Origin: Phoronis australis
Taxonomy: Eukaryota; Phoronida; Phoronidae
Assembly: GCA_002633005.1 (NCBI GenBank)
Contig: NMRA01000319.1
Span: forward strand, 353,546 to 417,545
DNA: 64,000 bases
Direction of reading: 5' to 3'
The notes beneath the pieces were generated by a model. The model saw only the letters and a program-made list of their open reading frames with translations, was not told where the DNA came from and did no database searches. This document shows, one piece after another, positions 40,432 to 53,680 of the stretch. The translations under genes were made by a program, and so were the position numbers. How positions within the stretch are numbered: position 1 is the first letter of the stretch; each line of letters starts with the position of its first letter.

Positions 40432-41068
40432 TTGTTTCATGAAAAATGATTTGAGACTTAAGGTTAACTAGGATCTTAATAAACGACCTCAACTCTAAGT
40501 CACATATCAAAAAATTAACATGATTTCAGCCATTAAAGAATATATTTTCTGAAAGGAGAAAGATCAAGGATTCTTAATACATGCTTTTTACTACTGTGTC
40601 TTTATTGTCACGTGGCCACATTTTTTAAGTCAAATTTTCATGTGCAAGAAAGGTACATTTGAAGTAAAATATCCCCCAGGCAATTTTACTAAAAACTTTT
40701 TTTAGAAGAAAACTTTAAATTACGAGTCAAAACACTATTTTCCTTTCAGAAAATACATATTTTAATGGTTGACAAAGCATACTTTTTCGATATTTCACAT
40801 AGAGTTGAGATCATTTATTAAGGTCCTAGATGTCAGAAATTTGATCTTACGCTCCACGCAACTATTTATGAAAAATAACTAAATCTCACCCACAAAATAC
40901 AAAATCTGTGAGAATATATTTCGTGTTGCTGACCAGAGATAATGTGTATAAATTATTTCTAGGTTGTGATTTGCAAATGATTACAAGGCTTAACTCCAAT
41001 TCAGCTATTGTGAACTGGCAGCATAAGATCAGATTTTTGTGTACAGTCTTAAGTCTTATTTCATGTTG
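40432..41068. mobile_element. MITE, CAGAAATTTGGTC family, split by a nested element
   Basis: TTTCATGAAAAATGATTTGA at the left, then the family sequence resumes at 40832 with GTCAGAAATTTGATCTTACG and continues to TTCATGTTGC near 41068. The break contains the element at 40468-40829. Confidence 0.72.
40468..40829. mobile_element. Nested MITE with about 100-bp inverted ends
   Basis: CTAGGATCTTAATAAACGAC and AACTCTA at the left; TAGAGTTGAGATCATTTATT and AAGGTCCTAG at the right. The inner TATTTTCTGAAAGG is mirrored by CCTTTCAGAAAATA. No other copy is seen in this window. Confidence 0.78.
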
Positions 41069-41232
41069 CATATTATTAACCTTGTAAACAAAATTTTCTG
41101 GTTTGCCCAGAATGCCATAAAAGCCCCAGTTTTATCCCAGCAACTTTTACCATAAATTCTTTGGTATTTTCGGGTCTCAAACCACTGGTGAAACCGACCA
41201 TACTGCGACTTGAAATCAATGCTGAATTGTGT

Positions 41233-41324
41233 TCACCTACAACATTCCTCCATAAACAGGTCGCCCCCTAGTGTCCAGTCCTCGTCACACTCAGCCAGTT
41301 CTGCCCAAACCAAGATGTGACAGT
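41233..41324 (-). CDS. Unidentified gene, terminal coding exon
   Basis: On -, GTCTGTGTGTTACAG is a good acceptor and 29 codons follow to TGA. The peptide is acidic and cysteine-rich: CHILVWAELAECDEDWTLGG then DLFMEECCR. Entry is phase 1, which fits the exon at 42894-43018 with no further exon needed. The following 2.7 kb to the poly(A) signal at 38500 would be 3' UTR, full of MITEs. I do not recognise the family. The cysteines suggest an extracellular or lumenal protein, but this is inference. Confidence 0.5.
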
Positions 41325-42855
41325 CTGTAACACACAGACTCATCGTTAACGTGCTGATCAAAAGCCCCGGTGACATAAAACAACAAATTACACAACAGAA
41401 AATTGGAAGCCATTTTATCTAAGGGGAGGGGGACACTTGAAAAAGCTTTCTACGAGAATGTCCACCAGATGTCCATTTCTTTCACAGGGAGAATTTACCT
41501 TACCATACAGCGTTTTAAGGACAAATGCATTCCAGGGAATGGATTTTTTCTTGAATTGTGTTCTGTTCAGCTGCACATCAAGTACAGTCCATAACGGGAG
41601 AATCTCAGCTCTGTCTCAGGTCACATATGGTGGAAGGATACTTCTGCGTTGAAATGACAGGGCAGCTACAAATCATTAGTTGATTGTATCTCCACAAGGA
41701 AGTTGTAAAAATAAATCAGCCACATAGAAAAATGTACGCAATGTACACAAAAACACAGTCATCATAACACAGATATGGAAATTATCTTGCCATTGTTGGT
41801 TATCAATAAAACAAAGACAGATGATATAATAGGTCATGGGTTCAAAGTCTCCTCTTGGAATAGCTGTTCATAATTTTATGTTCAAAATGATTTGGAATTG
41901 GTTTAATAGCATGCTTTACAGGGTTCCTAGTTTGGTAAAAGGCAGGGAGATCTCAAAACCAATTATGCCTGCGAGTTCAGGCGTAGAATTTGCTCCAAGA
42001 AATCCATCGCATTGGCATAGCAACCGCTGCGATTTATTTCCAGAGTATGCAATTGATAGTGAGTGGTATGAAACCTTCAAAGCTTAAGTATGAATAAAAT
42101 GAGCACTTGGTTGAACTCTCCATTCCACTGAAGTAACCATAGGGTATAATTGAATATTCACACTACGGATGACCACACGGGCATTGAAATAAAGGTCACT
42201 AATGAGTCAAACCCGCATGTCATCTGTTTTGAACGATCTTAACTGCCCGTGCAAGTAGATTAGGACTTCATCAGCTCTTGGCAACATCTTGAAGTTAAGC
42301 ATAGACCAATTTCTTTGAAAATGTAATTACTTGTGAGTCAATTAAAACAGATCAGATACTGTAATGCCACATTTTGACACTGTGACATTTGCACTTCTGT
42401 AAATTACTACCTGAATATCAACATTCTTTAAGCAGTATTTCTGTACGCATTTTCAAAATTTGAAATTGGTTTAAAACTGCTTAATACCAACTGAACATAA
42501 GACATTGGCTGTAAAAAAAATCTTCACTAACGGAACAGAAGACGTGAAATTAAATTTTCTCCCAAAATTGAAAATTCCAGTTTTGCCAACCAACCATTGC
42601 AGTGACAGCCATTCTACTAGACTACACAAGTAAGGTCTCCCAACTTATTCGAGAAACACTCATCATTCACTCGAGTGATTTTGCGTGGTCATGCGTGATC
42701 TTGCTTTTCACGCAAGAAACTTGCTGCACGGATGGCACCCCTGGAACGTATACCTGATGTTGAACGGATCACTTTCACGTGACCTGGCAAGTTTTAGTCT
42801 CGCAATACATGTGTGCAACGTGCCATGAGAGTGACGAACTAAACAAAATGCATTA

Positions 42856-43065
<210 letters not shown>

Positions 43066-43837
43066 TCATGTTCAGTAAAACTCACTAACTTCCAGACATT
43101 GAAAATACCAGTTTGAGACACTGAAAAAAAATCAGTTATTTTGCTAAATGCCCGAGTTTGTAACAAGCTTATCAGCCGTCCGAATTCAAGAACTACAGTC
43201 ACTGACATTTACCTCTGTTACATACTATGGACATGCATGAAAACATTGCGTTGGTGGCCATTTTCTATGATTTTATGAACTGCCACTCTATTTTTAGATC
43301 AATGCAAAACACAGCGTTCGATATTTGTGAAAAATATGATGAACGTCTAAATCGGCATCTCAAAATAGACAATTTTCTCTGCACTAATGAATGTAAAGAT
43401 CGCAGAAGTCTGAACAGCAAGTTCATACCTAAAATAAGTGCTGGCACATTGCTCGTGTTCATTTACTGTTAATTAATCAATTCGAAGATCTGTTGTTTCA
43501 AAAACTTGGAAGACTGTATGAAAGTAACTTTTATCAACTTAATGAATACCGATTCGATAACAAGTGAACGAATTCATGAATTATTATCAAACAGAAAATG
43601 CTGTTCAATTACAAACTTGTATAACTTAAAATAAAGTGTGCAAACCTTTTTTCTGAACTTTACTAAAATGATATCAAAACCGGTTTTAGCCTATAAATTC
43701 CCATCAGAAACAAAATAATCTTCTGTAACCCTCAAAAGTTTGAAGGAAAATTTGAAAACTCCTTTCAAAGTCTGCTAACGGAGCTGGCGTGACCTACACT
43801 GATAACGAATTACATGGCAACTGTGAGAAAAGACCAC

Positions 43838-43907
43838 CCACCAAGAACCATGATGTCCAGTGTGTGAGCATGAGTTTTTAGTTGATTCCTGTCTTTTGCT
43901 TGGAAGA
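43838..43907 (-). CDS. Unidentified gene, tentative linking exon
   Basis: A 70-nt open stretch on - between GACATCAG and a weak GTGGTC donor. It has the phases (1 in, 2 out) needed to connect the exons on either side. It reads FQAKDRNQLKTHAHTLDIMV. Chosen mainly for phase, so it could be wrong. Confidence 0.25.
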
Positions 43908-44123
43908 CTGATGTCAATGATGCATTAGCAGGTGACAGAACGAGAATTGGTGGAAATCATCAAATCAGGGTTTAAATATCCTTTTAAGAATAATTAAATA
44001 CAATAAAAAACATAGGTGTATCACTTGACACAAGTTTACAATCAAGAAGACTTTGTGCTTTCGTTTGTTGGGCATAAGACAGTACGGTATAGACAATTAA
44101 GGGATCTTGCAGATGCAACTTAC

Positions 44124-44201
44124 CATCCAAGGCAGGCTGCATCCTTGATCTTGCAAGAGCAACTTCCTGTAGAGTAGCCAGCTCCCACCTGATCAACACT
44201 C
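44124..44201 (-). CDS. Unidentified gene, 78-nt exon
   Basis: On -, bounded by TTCCCTTGCAG and GTAAGT, both strong. It is open and helical in one frame: VLIRWELATLQEVALARSRM then QPALD. Phase 1 at both ends. No further upstream exon could be placed with confidence, so the 5' part of this gene is undefined; it could also be a separate gene from the exons downstream. Confidence 0.45.
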
Positions 44202-45969
44202 CTGCAAGGGAATCAACGTGTAATGAATGGGAATCTTAGGAAAAGAACCCACACCTCAACAACAGCCGACAACCTATTGATGTTTCTATGTATCCAAGAA
44301 GAACATAACAGGCATGCATCCTGTAGACGAGAGAGCCTTGCAAAAACGCAAGATCACGTAAGGTTTTGCAAGATTCACCATGTGGTCCACAAAAAGCATG
44401 TACAATGATTCACTCTCTTCATTTGTGAGATTCTTGCCTGTGTTGATCAAAGTCCAGAACTCATTTGTTTACCTTTTTCGCCAACTCCCTGTACACTATA
44501 GAGCCCTAAGAAGTCATTTAAACAGCTCTGCACTTCCCCCTGTTTAGCTGGTTAGAAAATGAAAATGGAATCCGGACTCATACTCTCATAAAATCGGACA
44601 TTTTCCTTACAGTGATAAGATTCCATTTCCATTACCAACTAAAGGCAATGAAATGCGAACATTTTCCAATTTGCAGTTTTGGGGTTGGCCAACCGTAATA
44701 AAGTCTGATGCATTTTCTTAGTTGCTGATGATTTCATTATTTTTGTTGGTACTTGAAATTGATCATTACAACTGAATGAATATTACAAGACTGACATAAT
44801 GCAGCCAAACCGCCTAATTCAAATTTGTTTACTTTGCAGTCATCTAAACAGGAGGCAATACTGGTTTAAAGTGGAACTTACAGACTAGTTCCTTATCTCT
44901 GTGACTGTTTGGTCAAATTAGTTAGAAACACATTATAGGGATGGTGTGAATATGAAGTAGGTTGAAAATTGCTAAATGTTTATTGAGAACCAGTTTTGTG
45001 TCCAAAACAATCCACCGCAAATCACTGAACCATGTCCAGTAATCCTTGATGTGGTGCTAGGGAACAACACTTTATGATGTGGGCTATGAGAGCCTGCGAG
45101 GTACCCCATTAGTGCAAAGGTCATCTATTTTCAACATTTGTGGTTTTCGCAATTACAAGATGTCAATGCATACAACTGCAATTTATTTAAAGCGAAGATT
45201 ACGCTAAAATAGCATTGCCGTTTAGTTCCTGCTGCACATTAGCAGAGTTAGGAACATCTTTAAAGCCCAAAGCACCTGTGACAGGAATTCCAAGAAAATA
45301 TAATTAGAACTCCTTCAATTTCAGTATGGTCACCTCTGCAATTAATTAGGATCAAAATTGTCATTAAGTGAAAATCTCCTCACGTTTGGTTAACATAAGG
45401 GTAGTCTTACTGAAGAAAGAGTTATCATACATCATTAATTTAGATCCATTTGGGAATTATTGATTTGCGTCAAAGTTATACAGGTGAGCATATCCACACC
45501 GTTTAGAAAAGACAGTATATTCATTATTTATTACATTATTACAATGGCCATGGAGACATCACAAAATGTGATACGGAAACATAAATTTTAGGCACAATAA
45601 GTCCCCAGATTTTTTGGGCAAATACGTCACCTGATACAAATTAAAATGTGAACAATACTACACTTTTGCGGCAATCTAGTACCATAATCAAAAATTTGAC
45701 AAGAACATCTAGATAATTTAGAAACAAGTTTAGAAGGAGGATTCACTCGAGAACTCCATCCTTAAACAATTATACCTGGCGCAAACGAAAATAAAATGCA
45801 TTTAGTCTTATATTAAATGTTGGTTACATACTCTACGCAAACATTTATATGGAGCACAGGAAAACCTCTCTAATTCCACCTCAACTGTGATAACAAAAAT
45901 CTCAATATAACAGGCAGAATACAAAGAGTTTTCAATACCGTACAGTAAATTGTTGTAAATATGATCCTG

Positions 45970-46035
45970 ATGATGTCCATGAATGAAATTAAAGACGAAA
46001 TGTTGAATTGAACATGAACTTTTTTATTTGTGCGG
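45970..46035 (+). other. Hammerhead-ribozyme-like motif
   Basis: CTGATGA (45978) is followed by GTCC...GAC and GAAA, the core order of a hammerhead, and TGTT/AACA could form the next stem. The expected NUH cleavage triplet is not clear (AUG is found). It may be a decayed retroelement ribozyme or chance. Confidence 0.2.
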
Positions 46036-46479
46036 CGATCGTCCGGTTTTTGATCTTATTGTGGCCAAAAATTGATTTAATACAGTACTTCCAACTTGAA
46101 AGTCTTATAAAAACAATTTAGTTTTCAAGCTCATCAAATTACTTCAAGACCTTTCTTCTGCGAAACATTAATAAATAACTAAAATATTCAACAGCAACCA
46201 CAATTTCTGTAGTAAATGCATGGAACATTTGAACCTGCGATAGACAAGCTCTAGAACTGTTTACATATATCATAATCATAAACAAATAAATGTTTGTAAT
46301 TCTGATTTCAACCATTCCAGTCAAACGATTCCATATTTTCAGTGTCTGAAATTATGCAAGCTTTTGCCATGAACTCTCATGTAACTTGCTATCTCTGAAT
46401 TTAAAGCTGCTAGGAACCAGGATTCCGTGCAACAATTATCTCAAGTTGTTCCTTGCTCAGATGAGAAGCGATTCTTTAA

Positions 46480-46883
46480 GTGCCATCCACACACAGACTT
46501 ACCCTAGAGCAAGTTACTCCTGGAAAGAGTTGTCGCTAGGTTTGGAGGCTGTGTGGACGCTGTTAAAACTAGTGCAACTTACCCCACTTGTGACAACTTG
46601 CCCCACTTGTGACAACTTACCCCACTTGTGACAACTTACCCCACTTGTGACAACTTACTCCAATGATTACCAAGGCAGGGTAACTTGCGCTACTTCTTAT
46701 CGCTGTGCATTCGCAAAAGTGGGGTAAGGCGTAAGTAACTATCAGCTTCGTACTCGTATCAGGTGTTGATTGTCACGCACAGCGCAACGATTTCCGCCTT
46801 ACCCTAACGGATGGACCCTTCACTTAAAAGTGGGGTAAGTTGCACTAGTGCAAGTTGTTCTACGCATGTGTGTGGACGGGACG
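46480..46883. mobile_element. MITE with CCACACACA ends and internal 19-bp array
   Basis: GTGCCATCCACACACAG at the left is mirrored by TGTGTGTGGACGGGAC at the right. The internal ACTTACCCCACTT is mirrored by AAGTGGGGTAAGT. Related to the element at 58201-58565, which has CTCCTGGAATGAGTTGTTGC at the corresponding place. Confidence 0.7.
46575..46666 (+). repeat. 19-bp tandem array, four full copies
   Basis: Unit CAACTTACCCCACTTGTGA at 46575, 46594, 46613 and 46632, then a partial unit. One base differs in the second copy. On the opposite strand every unit carries GGTAAGT, or a near match, like a splice donor. Confidence 0.9.
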
Positions 46884-48387
46884 TTAGTTTCCAAAGAACC
46901 AGTTGATTATTTGTGGACGCCATGTTCGGCGCGTAAAATGAAACGCCACAAATTTTCCCCAAATTGTAGAGCCATATATCAACTAATAATGAACTCTACC
47001 GAACTCAGTTCTTTCAAATGCCACAAATGATATCAAATTTCACCAAGGAACAATTTGAGACCTATTTCCGATAGGTAAATGCATGGTCCGAATTGTAAGT
47101 TGGTTTTTGCGATGGGAGGCAGGTTACAGTTGCTTTAAATTTTGGATGCTAGCATTATCTAGTGATTTAAGAACCGAACTGTCTTTAATTCGGCATAAAA
47201 AATATAAATAAAAGCAGAGTCTGTTCACACAATGAGCTATACCAGGATGAGCTCATTGGTTCACACATGAAGGTTAGCAACACAATTCTCAGGTCAGATC
47301 AAGTGTGAAACGCTGTTTTTCTCCACATTTATACCTCATGCGCCTGATTGACCAGTCTTTCAAGTTCACCTCCAGTACAGATATTAATTAGATTTACGAG
47401 TGAATCTGCAGACCATCATTAATCAGTTGCACAAATAAACATCTTTTGTGTCCATTGTATTAGCCACTGGCAAGCCGGATCATCTTCTGTGAATGATGAT
47501 CAGCCCTGAATTAGTAACCATGACAAAAAGCTCAGGTATGACATTCGGTGCATCTAGTATCAAGTGTCTGAATCCACAATATACACCTGTATTTAGATCC
47601 AACTGCAAATATGTAAAAAAGCTTAGAACAGTGTTTTTGTGTTTATCAAGTTTTAATATTTCACATTTAAATGGAACTTTACAGTTTTTAAATTAAATTC
47701 AACAGCAACCATTTTGGAATGGATAATAAGCTTCACTCACAAATTATTTTAAAGTTTCAATCTTTGGCTTAATTCAAATGTATCGCACCTAGAAGCAAGC
47801 ACCTAATTCCAGCTTGGACACAATTTTATTCAAAACTAACAAAATCTGAAATTTTGAAGCTACAGAAATTCTCCACTTACATGAAAAATAATTGCCAAAA
47901 TCGTCATTTTTCCAATTTTCAAAGGCTGATTATCTTGTTACCCATAATGGGGACTTCACCAAATCTTGCTTCGTGACATCTACTGGCTACAAATCATGCT
48001 AGTAACAGACTAATATGGTCTTGCTCTCTATTTTGGGAGGTAATTTGCCATGCTGCAGGCTAAATAAGAGAGGAATTACCATCAATACTGACTAAGACAC
48101 CTCGCCAATGAAATTAATGGCGTAAGTAACTAAAAGAATGTACATGTTAAAGGGACAGAGTCACGATTTTATAGTCAGAAAATGCATTTTTGGGATTACT
48201 GTTACCGATGAGATAGACTCCTAGGAATTATTAACTTTGACCAAAACAACAAAATCCTGATTTTTTTTGATTTTTTTACAATTCACCAATTCTCACTGTT
48301 GTCTGCCAGACATTCACTGGAATGAAAGCTAGTAAATTTAGAAGTTAAACATGCTTAAAATATTTCTAAGCCATTTATAAGCACAGC

Positions 48388-48440
48388 GTTCGTTCGACTA
48401 TGACCACCAGGGTTCCAGGTTCGATTCAGCACTGGAGGCT
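48388..48440 (+). repeat. SINE/tRNA-like fragment
   Basis: CCAGGTTCGATTC (48415-48427) is a perfect box B after a CTATGACCACCAGGGTTC anticodon-arm-like stretch. No box A is visible, so it is a 5'-truncated tRNA-derived fragment. Confidence 0.4.
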
Positions 48441-49807
48441 AATCTCAGAAAATCAGCTTTCTCACAAATAATTTCCCTTTAACAGTGGTTACAGTTTACA
48501 AAACGGAAAATGAAATTAAACAGTAAACTAAGATAAAAATGTTTCCAATGCAAAGATGCCCACGCACTCAATACTACACTTCTTTTTTAATTGAATTCAC
48601 ATGACCTCCGTTTGCAATGAAACTACACATCTTGAGGCTAAAAAGTTTGCACCATCTTAAATGGTCGGGACAACTAGTGTTGATGTATAGGCCTAGTAAC
48701 CATTTGACAGAATTGTGATGACTGCGTCAAATATGCACACTGTTGTCCACATTAATATGAACATTATCAATAGATTCATCCCAGAAAATACATAGTTCAT
48801 GTAAAGAACATAAGCATTCAACAAAAATAGGTTTAGTTTATACGCATTTTGTAATTTTGCAATCTGAAAAGAAAACTAATACTAAAATTGATTTGTAGTT
48901 GATAACATAAATTCAAGAGAGACTGACCCTAAGAACTTAGTAACACTAAAATAACCCTAATTAGTTCTAGGCCAAAGGAGACAGTGTCCTTGTTTGACCC
49001 CAACAGTGATGAACAATGCCAACAATGCCAACCCATAATGACAACAGAGGTCAAGTGTACTGTCATTAAAAATCATAACAGGCAGTTATGTTATTGAAAA
49101 CGAATTCTTCTCATAAGTGACATCAATGTTGTTTGCCAGAAAAAATGATAAATCTGTTTTTTTATTTATCTTGATCAAACATTACTAAGTTCACAATGCA
49201 GTATTGGCTCAGGAAAGGAGAGAGGAGGATGGGGTGTTGAATAGATAAGATATTCGTACACGCATGTTTGAAAAGAAAACAAGCCATAGCAAATACTATG
49301 AAACCAAATAAAGTATCTTTAAGTACAAAAATAATTATTATTTATAAGTATTATACCATCATATATTATACAATTATGTTTCCATGCACATTTTTCACAG
49401 GGACATTCATAGTATGGTTCCCCGGCATACCCCTAGTCATGTTTTGTCCACGATTCTTTTCTCATCGATATTTTGGAAAATTTCATGAAAATAAAGTTAC
49501 CCAGTATATACACTTACAAGCATAAAGTATTCAGAAAAAATGACCGCGAATTCACTGTCATGATGGCAGTGGACAGAGGCCAGAATTCTGTGTCATGACC
49601 ACAATCAAGGGCAATTAAAATGAAAATTACCTTCACCTGTTTTAGATCACTAAAAGATATTAACTGTAGCCGCACCCTCTTGAAGGTACCATAAACCTTC
49701 ATGGAATGTTTGTCATCATTAGAGAGGCTTGAAAGTTGACCAGCTGGGTAGGTCTATTACCCAATATATTGAGCCTGGTCTCAACCTTCCAAGACCAGAA
49801 ATAAGTA

Positions 49808-49900
49808 ATTGTCACAGGGGTTCCACATGTTGAGAACCAGTTTCTCCATTTAATAACAGGTCTTAAACTGGTTCTAAAAAATCAGAGAACCCTGCAATTG
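49808..49900. mobile_element. Hairpin MITE, GAGAACCAGTTT family
   Basis: AATTGTCACAGGGGTTCC and TTGAGAACCAGTTT mirrored by AAACTGGTTCTAAAAAATC and GAACCCTGCAATTGAC. The arms have drifted more than in the 39945 copy. Confidence 0.7.
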
Positions 49901-51705
49901 ACTATAGCCAGAAATTTAGTGGCCTAAATCGAAAGCTTGCATGTAGGTTTCTAACAGAAAGCTAGTTTATGGAAAGAAACCCTGGAAAAAATCTGTAACT
50001 CATTCAATCCTCATTCCTCAAAAATGACGATAGCCACAACAAAATTGTAAAAAAGGGAAAATTGTAAAATTTGTCAACAATTTAAAACCAAATGAAAATA
50101 GTAAAAAACAAGGATTTGACAACTTGAAATAGACGTGGCGTAGCCTAGTTTCCTTTTAAGATTGTCTCTGTTTTATGAGCCGCAGATAATAAGTGACTTA
50201 AATGCATCAGTATTTGAAATGTTTTTCTTCAAATTATGCCACCATATCTTGAAATTCAAGACATAATTGCATAATTGATTTTTCTATAATTCCAAAAACG
50301 AAAATGTCTCAAAAGTATATAATACAGAAAAGTGTTGAAAACAGTTTTTTTTCCATCATGCCGAATTTGACACAGTGAGAAAAGTTGATTGGTGATGCAA
50401 ACGTACAATCTGACCAGCCCAAATTGGGATCAAATTGAATTTAGGTCAAAAGTTGAAAAAAATCCTAAATGGTAGCCTTCTAAAGAGAACGTGGACCCAA
50501 AAGTGACTCACGTGTTAAAAAACTCACATGAATAAGTAACCCTTCACTCTTTTTCTTCTACAGTAGTTTTCAAAAAAACCAATACCGGTGCTCATATTTT
50601 TCTAGAAGAAAATCATCAAAACTTTGATACAAATAATTTAGTCACCACACTTTTCAACAGTCTTCCTTTTGCGTTTTCAACGTATCTTCAACAAGGCCAA
50701 TGAATTTCCAAAATTCATCGCAAAAACCACATTTTTCGAAAACTATTGTACAAAGCCTTAATTGTAAAAGAAGCCTTCTTTTATTAGGGAATGTCAAAAC
50801 CAGAAAATGTGTCTCTTCACAGGGGACTCAATCAGAAAAGGCAATGTTTCCTTGGGAACCTGGTAACAAAAAACGTGTGCATCATATGAGCAGCAGATCC
50901 CGTATACACTTTCTATATCCCCCCCTCTATTGAGCACTTTGAACACTTTAGAAATTTTCCCTCAACTTCTACGGTCACCAAAGAGGCGAAATACATGAAA
51001 CAAAACCATGACAATGATGGGAGCCAGTTTACAAAAGTAGCAAAAATCGGAGTTGTCATCACTATTATATCTACCATTGATACCATGAATTACATTACTA
51101 GTATCCATGACAACTTGAGAAGGGATGCATTTATTGATTGTGAGTTACATGCCACCAAACAAGATTAGAGAGGGACAGATGAATCTCGGCTCATAAAACT
51201 CATGACTTAACAAAAGCACTACAGCTCAAAACGTACAACCGTTTTATATGTAAACTCGTAAACCTTACACTAACTATATCAAAGTAAGACAGGTTATGAA
51301 GTCTTAAATAATTATTTCTATCAAGACATATTTTCATATTTTTGCAAACAGAAATTCATCAACGATTTTATTTAGCAAACCAATAAAGTCTCTTGGTTTA
51401 AGCTAAACTAATAAACTAATACTGGGGTGCATATCTTTAATTGTATCAAAAAATATGTGAAAACCTATATGGTACAATAATGATCTTGGAAGTTTAGTAA
51501 GAAAAGCGGTTGGCTCCTCAAGTAGACCTGTCTTTGAAGAGAAAATAATTACTTGTCAAAGTACATTACACCACCTTGGAAAAACAGCAACTGTTTAAGC
51601 TTACTAACTTTCTTAGATAATATAAGCTAAAACAGCTTTTAAGAATGCTTTGTACTCAATGCTATAAAATAAAAAAAACTTGAGGGATTACTAAGTCAGA
51701 CATCG

Positions 51706-51735
51706 CCTGACAGATACATATGTATGTCTGACAGG
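51706..51735. repeat. 30-bp palindrome
   Basis: CCTGACAGATACATA followed by TGTATGTCTGACAGG; the two halves are reverse complements except for small offsets. Confidence 0.7.
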
Positions 51736-53045
51736 TAGGTCTACCACACCCACATTTCTTCAGCTAATAATGTTTATTAGGTATTTTGTTTTCCGACTTG
51801 CAAGATTAATTTGCTTAAAACCTAGGAATCTAAAAGAATAAAAATTATTGTCAAGAATTTGCTACGGATTTCAAATAAATGCCTTGTACATAGTTCGTAG
51901 AACAGTATAAGTGTGCTGGAAAGTTAAGCTTCACAAAGGTTATGCTACATCTATGTAGATATTCTTAGGATAATTCAACATACTGGTAATTCAACTAAGT
52001 TGGACCACATTTTAACGCAAATGAAACAAGCTATACCAACTGTTCTTGTATTGTTGATCCACATTGATCAAGATATCTTTCATGTTTAGAGTTCTAGAAA
52101 ACTGTTCATTTATATATCAGTTGCTGTGTGACCAGAAACCAAATCATTGTTTGGTATGAGATTCAAGGAACTCAAAAAATTTGACAGACCTACAACTATG
52201 GGTGAACATACCTTGGCCACCGGACACTCCGTTTCAGCAAGGAACAGAACCGGCAACCTCGTCAGTTAAAGAACCAGCCAGCTAGTTGTGTGTAAGTGAA
52301 CAATATAATTCAGCAAGACATCAATACGGATAAAAATGTCACACTAAGAAAATCTTGTTTTCAGTCCATTAAAATGCGACTTTTCGTTATCTCGCAACGA
52401 AATTTATACCAAAGTGTAGAGCAACTGAACAACTCGGCATTCAAAATACACTTGACATGTCCATGACATCGGTTTAAAAGCAACACTCTCCATTTTTTGT
52501 AACGAAACCATGCTCCTTACACAGCCACATACCTGACTTTTTGTTTTAGAATCTAGCGTCAATGTACTGAACTAAAATTTGGCTAAAATTCAGTTTACCA
52601 ACAGGATTAATAGCTCAAATTAAAGGGAAGTGAAACTGATTCGTGAATTTTGATTCGAGCGTAAACATGAGAACTGGTAAAAAAGGCCAACAGGTGATGC
52701 TCCATTTCATGGTGTGCAAAGCCAAGGTGTATGACCGCTCCACAAACTTAACAATAGAACAACCAAATTACTGTATTTTTAAGTATTGGTAAAACCGAAT
52801 TCACTTACTAAAGCAAAAGTGTAGGTTTTGAGGATACTAATTTTGCGCCAGATTTGATGTTCCCATATTTATTGGAGATTCATCCAAAGCTGCACAGACG
52901 AAGAAGAAGAAGATTATACTCAGACAAGAGATGGTTTGGGGGCATGGAAAGGCCTTACAGTTCATTTAAGTATGATAGTGTAGTGAATCTGCAGTAAGTG
53001 TAGTGAAAAAAGGCCTCTCTTAATCACTCGCATACGGGCAATTGC

Positions 53046-53115
53046 TCTTTGGTCGACTGGTTAGGACGTCTGGCATTGAAGTCAGAGGTAACGAGTTTGA
53101 AATTTGGACTGGGTG
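53046..53115 (+). repeat. tRNA-like sequence (SINE head?)
   Basis: TGGTCGACTGGTTAGGACGT fits Pol III box A and resembles a D-arm. The later GAGTTTGAAATTTGG is a degraded box B. Not a functional tRNA. Confidence 0.4.
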
Positions 53116-53249
53116 ATTTTTCATTACAATACCATGCTAGGTGCACTACATGTGCCAAAAAAGAAGTTCAGGAAACACCCCTAATTTCAGTCAGGAGCAA
53201 GGGTTGATTATTACAGCTATTTTTCAGTGTAATAGTGGTGCTCTACCAT

Positions 53250-53404
53250 TAACTACACTGTAAAAGTGGAGTAAACGGGTCCATCATGAAAAGAGCTACT
53301 GGGAACCAGCTTCACTGAATGACGGACAATGCCGTTATTCAGTAAAAACTGATTCTCAATAACCAAGAGCGATCTGTTTACTCCATTTTACCAACTACAC
53401 TGTA
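53250..53404. mobile_element. Hairpin MITE, GAGAACCAGTTT family variant
   Basis: AACTACACTGTAAAAGTGGA and GTAAACGGGTC mirrored by GATCTGTTTACTCCATTTTA and AACTACACTGTA. The core CCGTTATTCAGTAAAAACTG is shared with other members but the outer arms differ. Confidence 0.7.
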
Positions 53405-53604
53405 CGGATTCACAAGTTATATTCATAAAGAGAGTACATACAATATGTGGCCAACCTGAATTTCTGAGAGCCTAGCTTTGGCAAAGGTGCTGATTTGAGA
53501 AGCAAGTTCTCAGGCTTAGTCACGTATTTATGACCAAAACGTTGAGGAAAGGTTCCATCATATGACAATGAATGAAGCACAGGGTAGCAAAAGATGAGAT
53601 GATC

Positions 53605-53680
53605 ATAGAGAACCAGATTTCTCCAGTAAACATCAAGCAGGAAACTGGTTCTCAAAATCTGAGACCCCTACGTTGTACCA
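53605..53680. mobile_element. Hairpin MITE, GAGAACCAGTTT family (short)
   Basis: AGAGAACCAGATTTCTCCAG and GAAACTGGTTCTCAAAATCT face each other. The outer arms are mostly missing. Confidence 0.55.

Noticed and set aside
46139-46324. Minus-strand frame ending VEYFSYLLMFRRRKVLK
   Set aside because: It looks like a possible membrane protein tail, but it has only a weak acceptor and no upstream exon.
52840-52902. Good minus-strand acceptor (CTTCTTCTTCTTCGTCTGTGCAG) followed by LDESPINMGTSNLAQN
   Set aside because: The donor would be weak and neither neighbour could be linked in phase; probably a purine-rich simple repeat.
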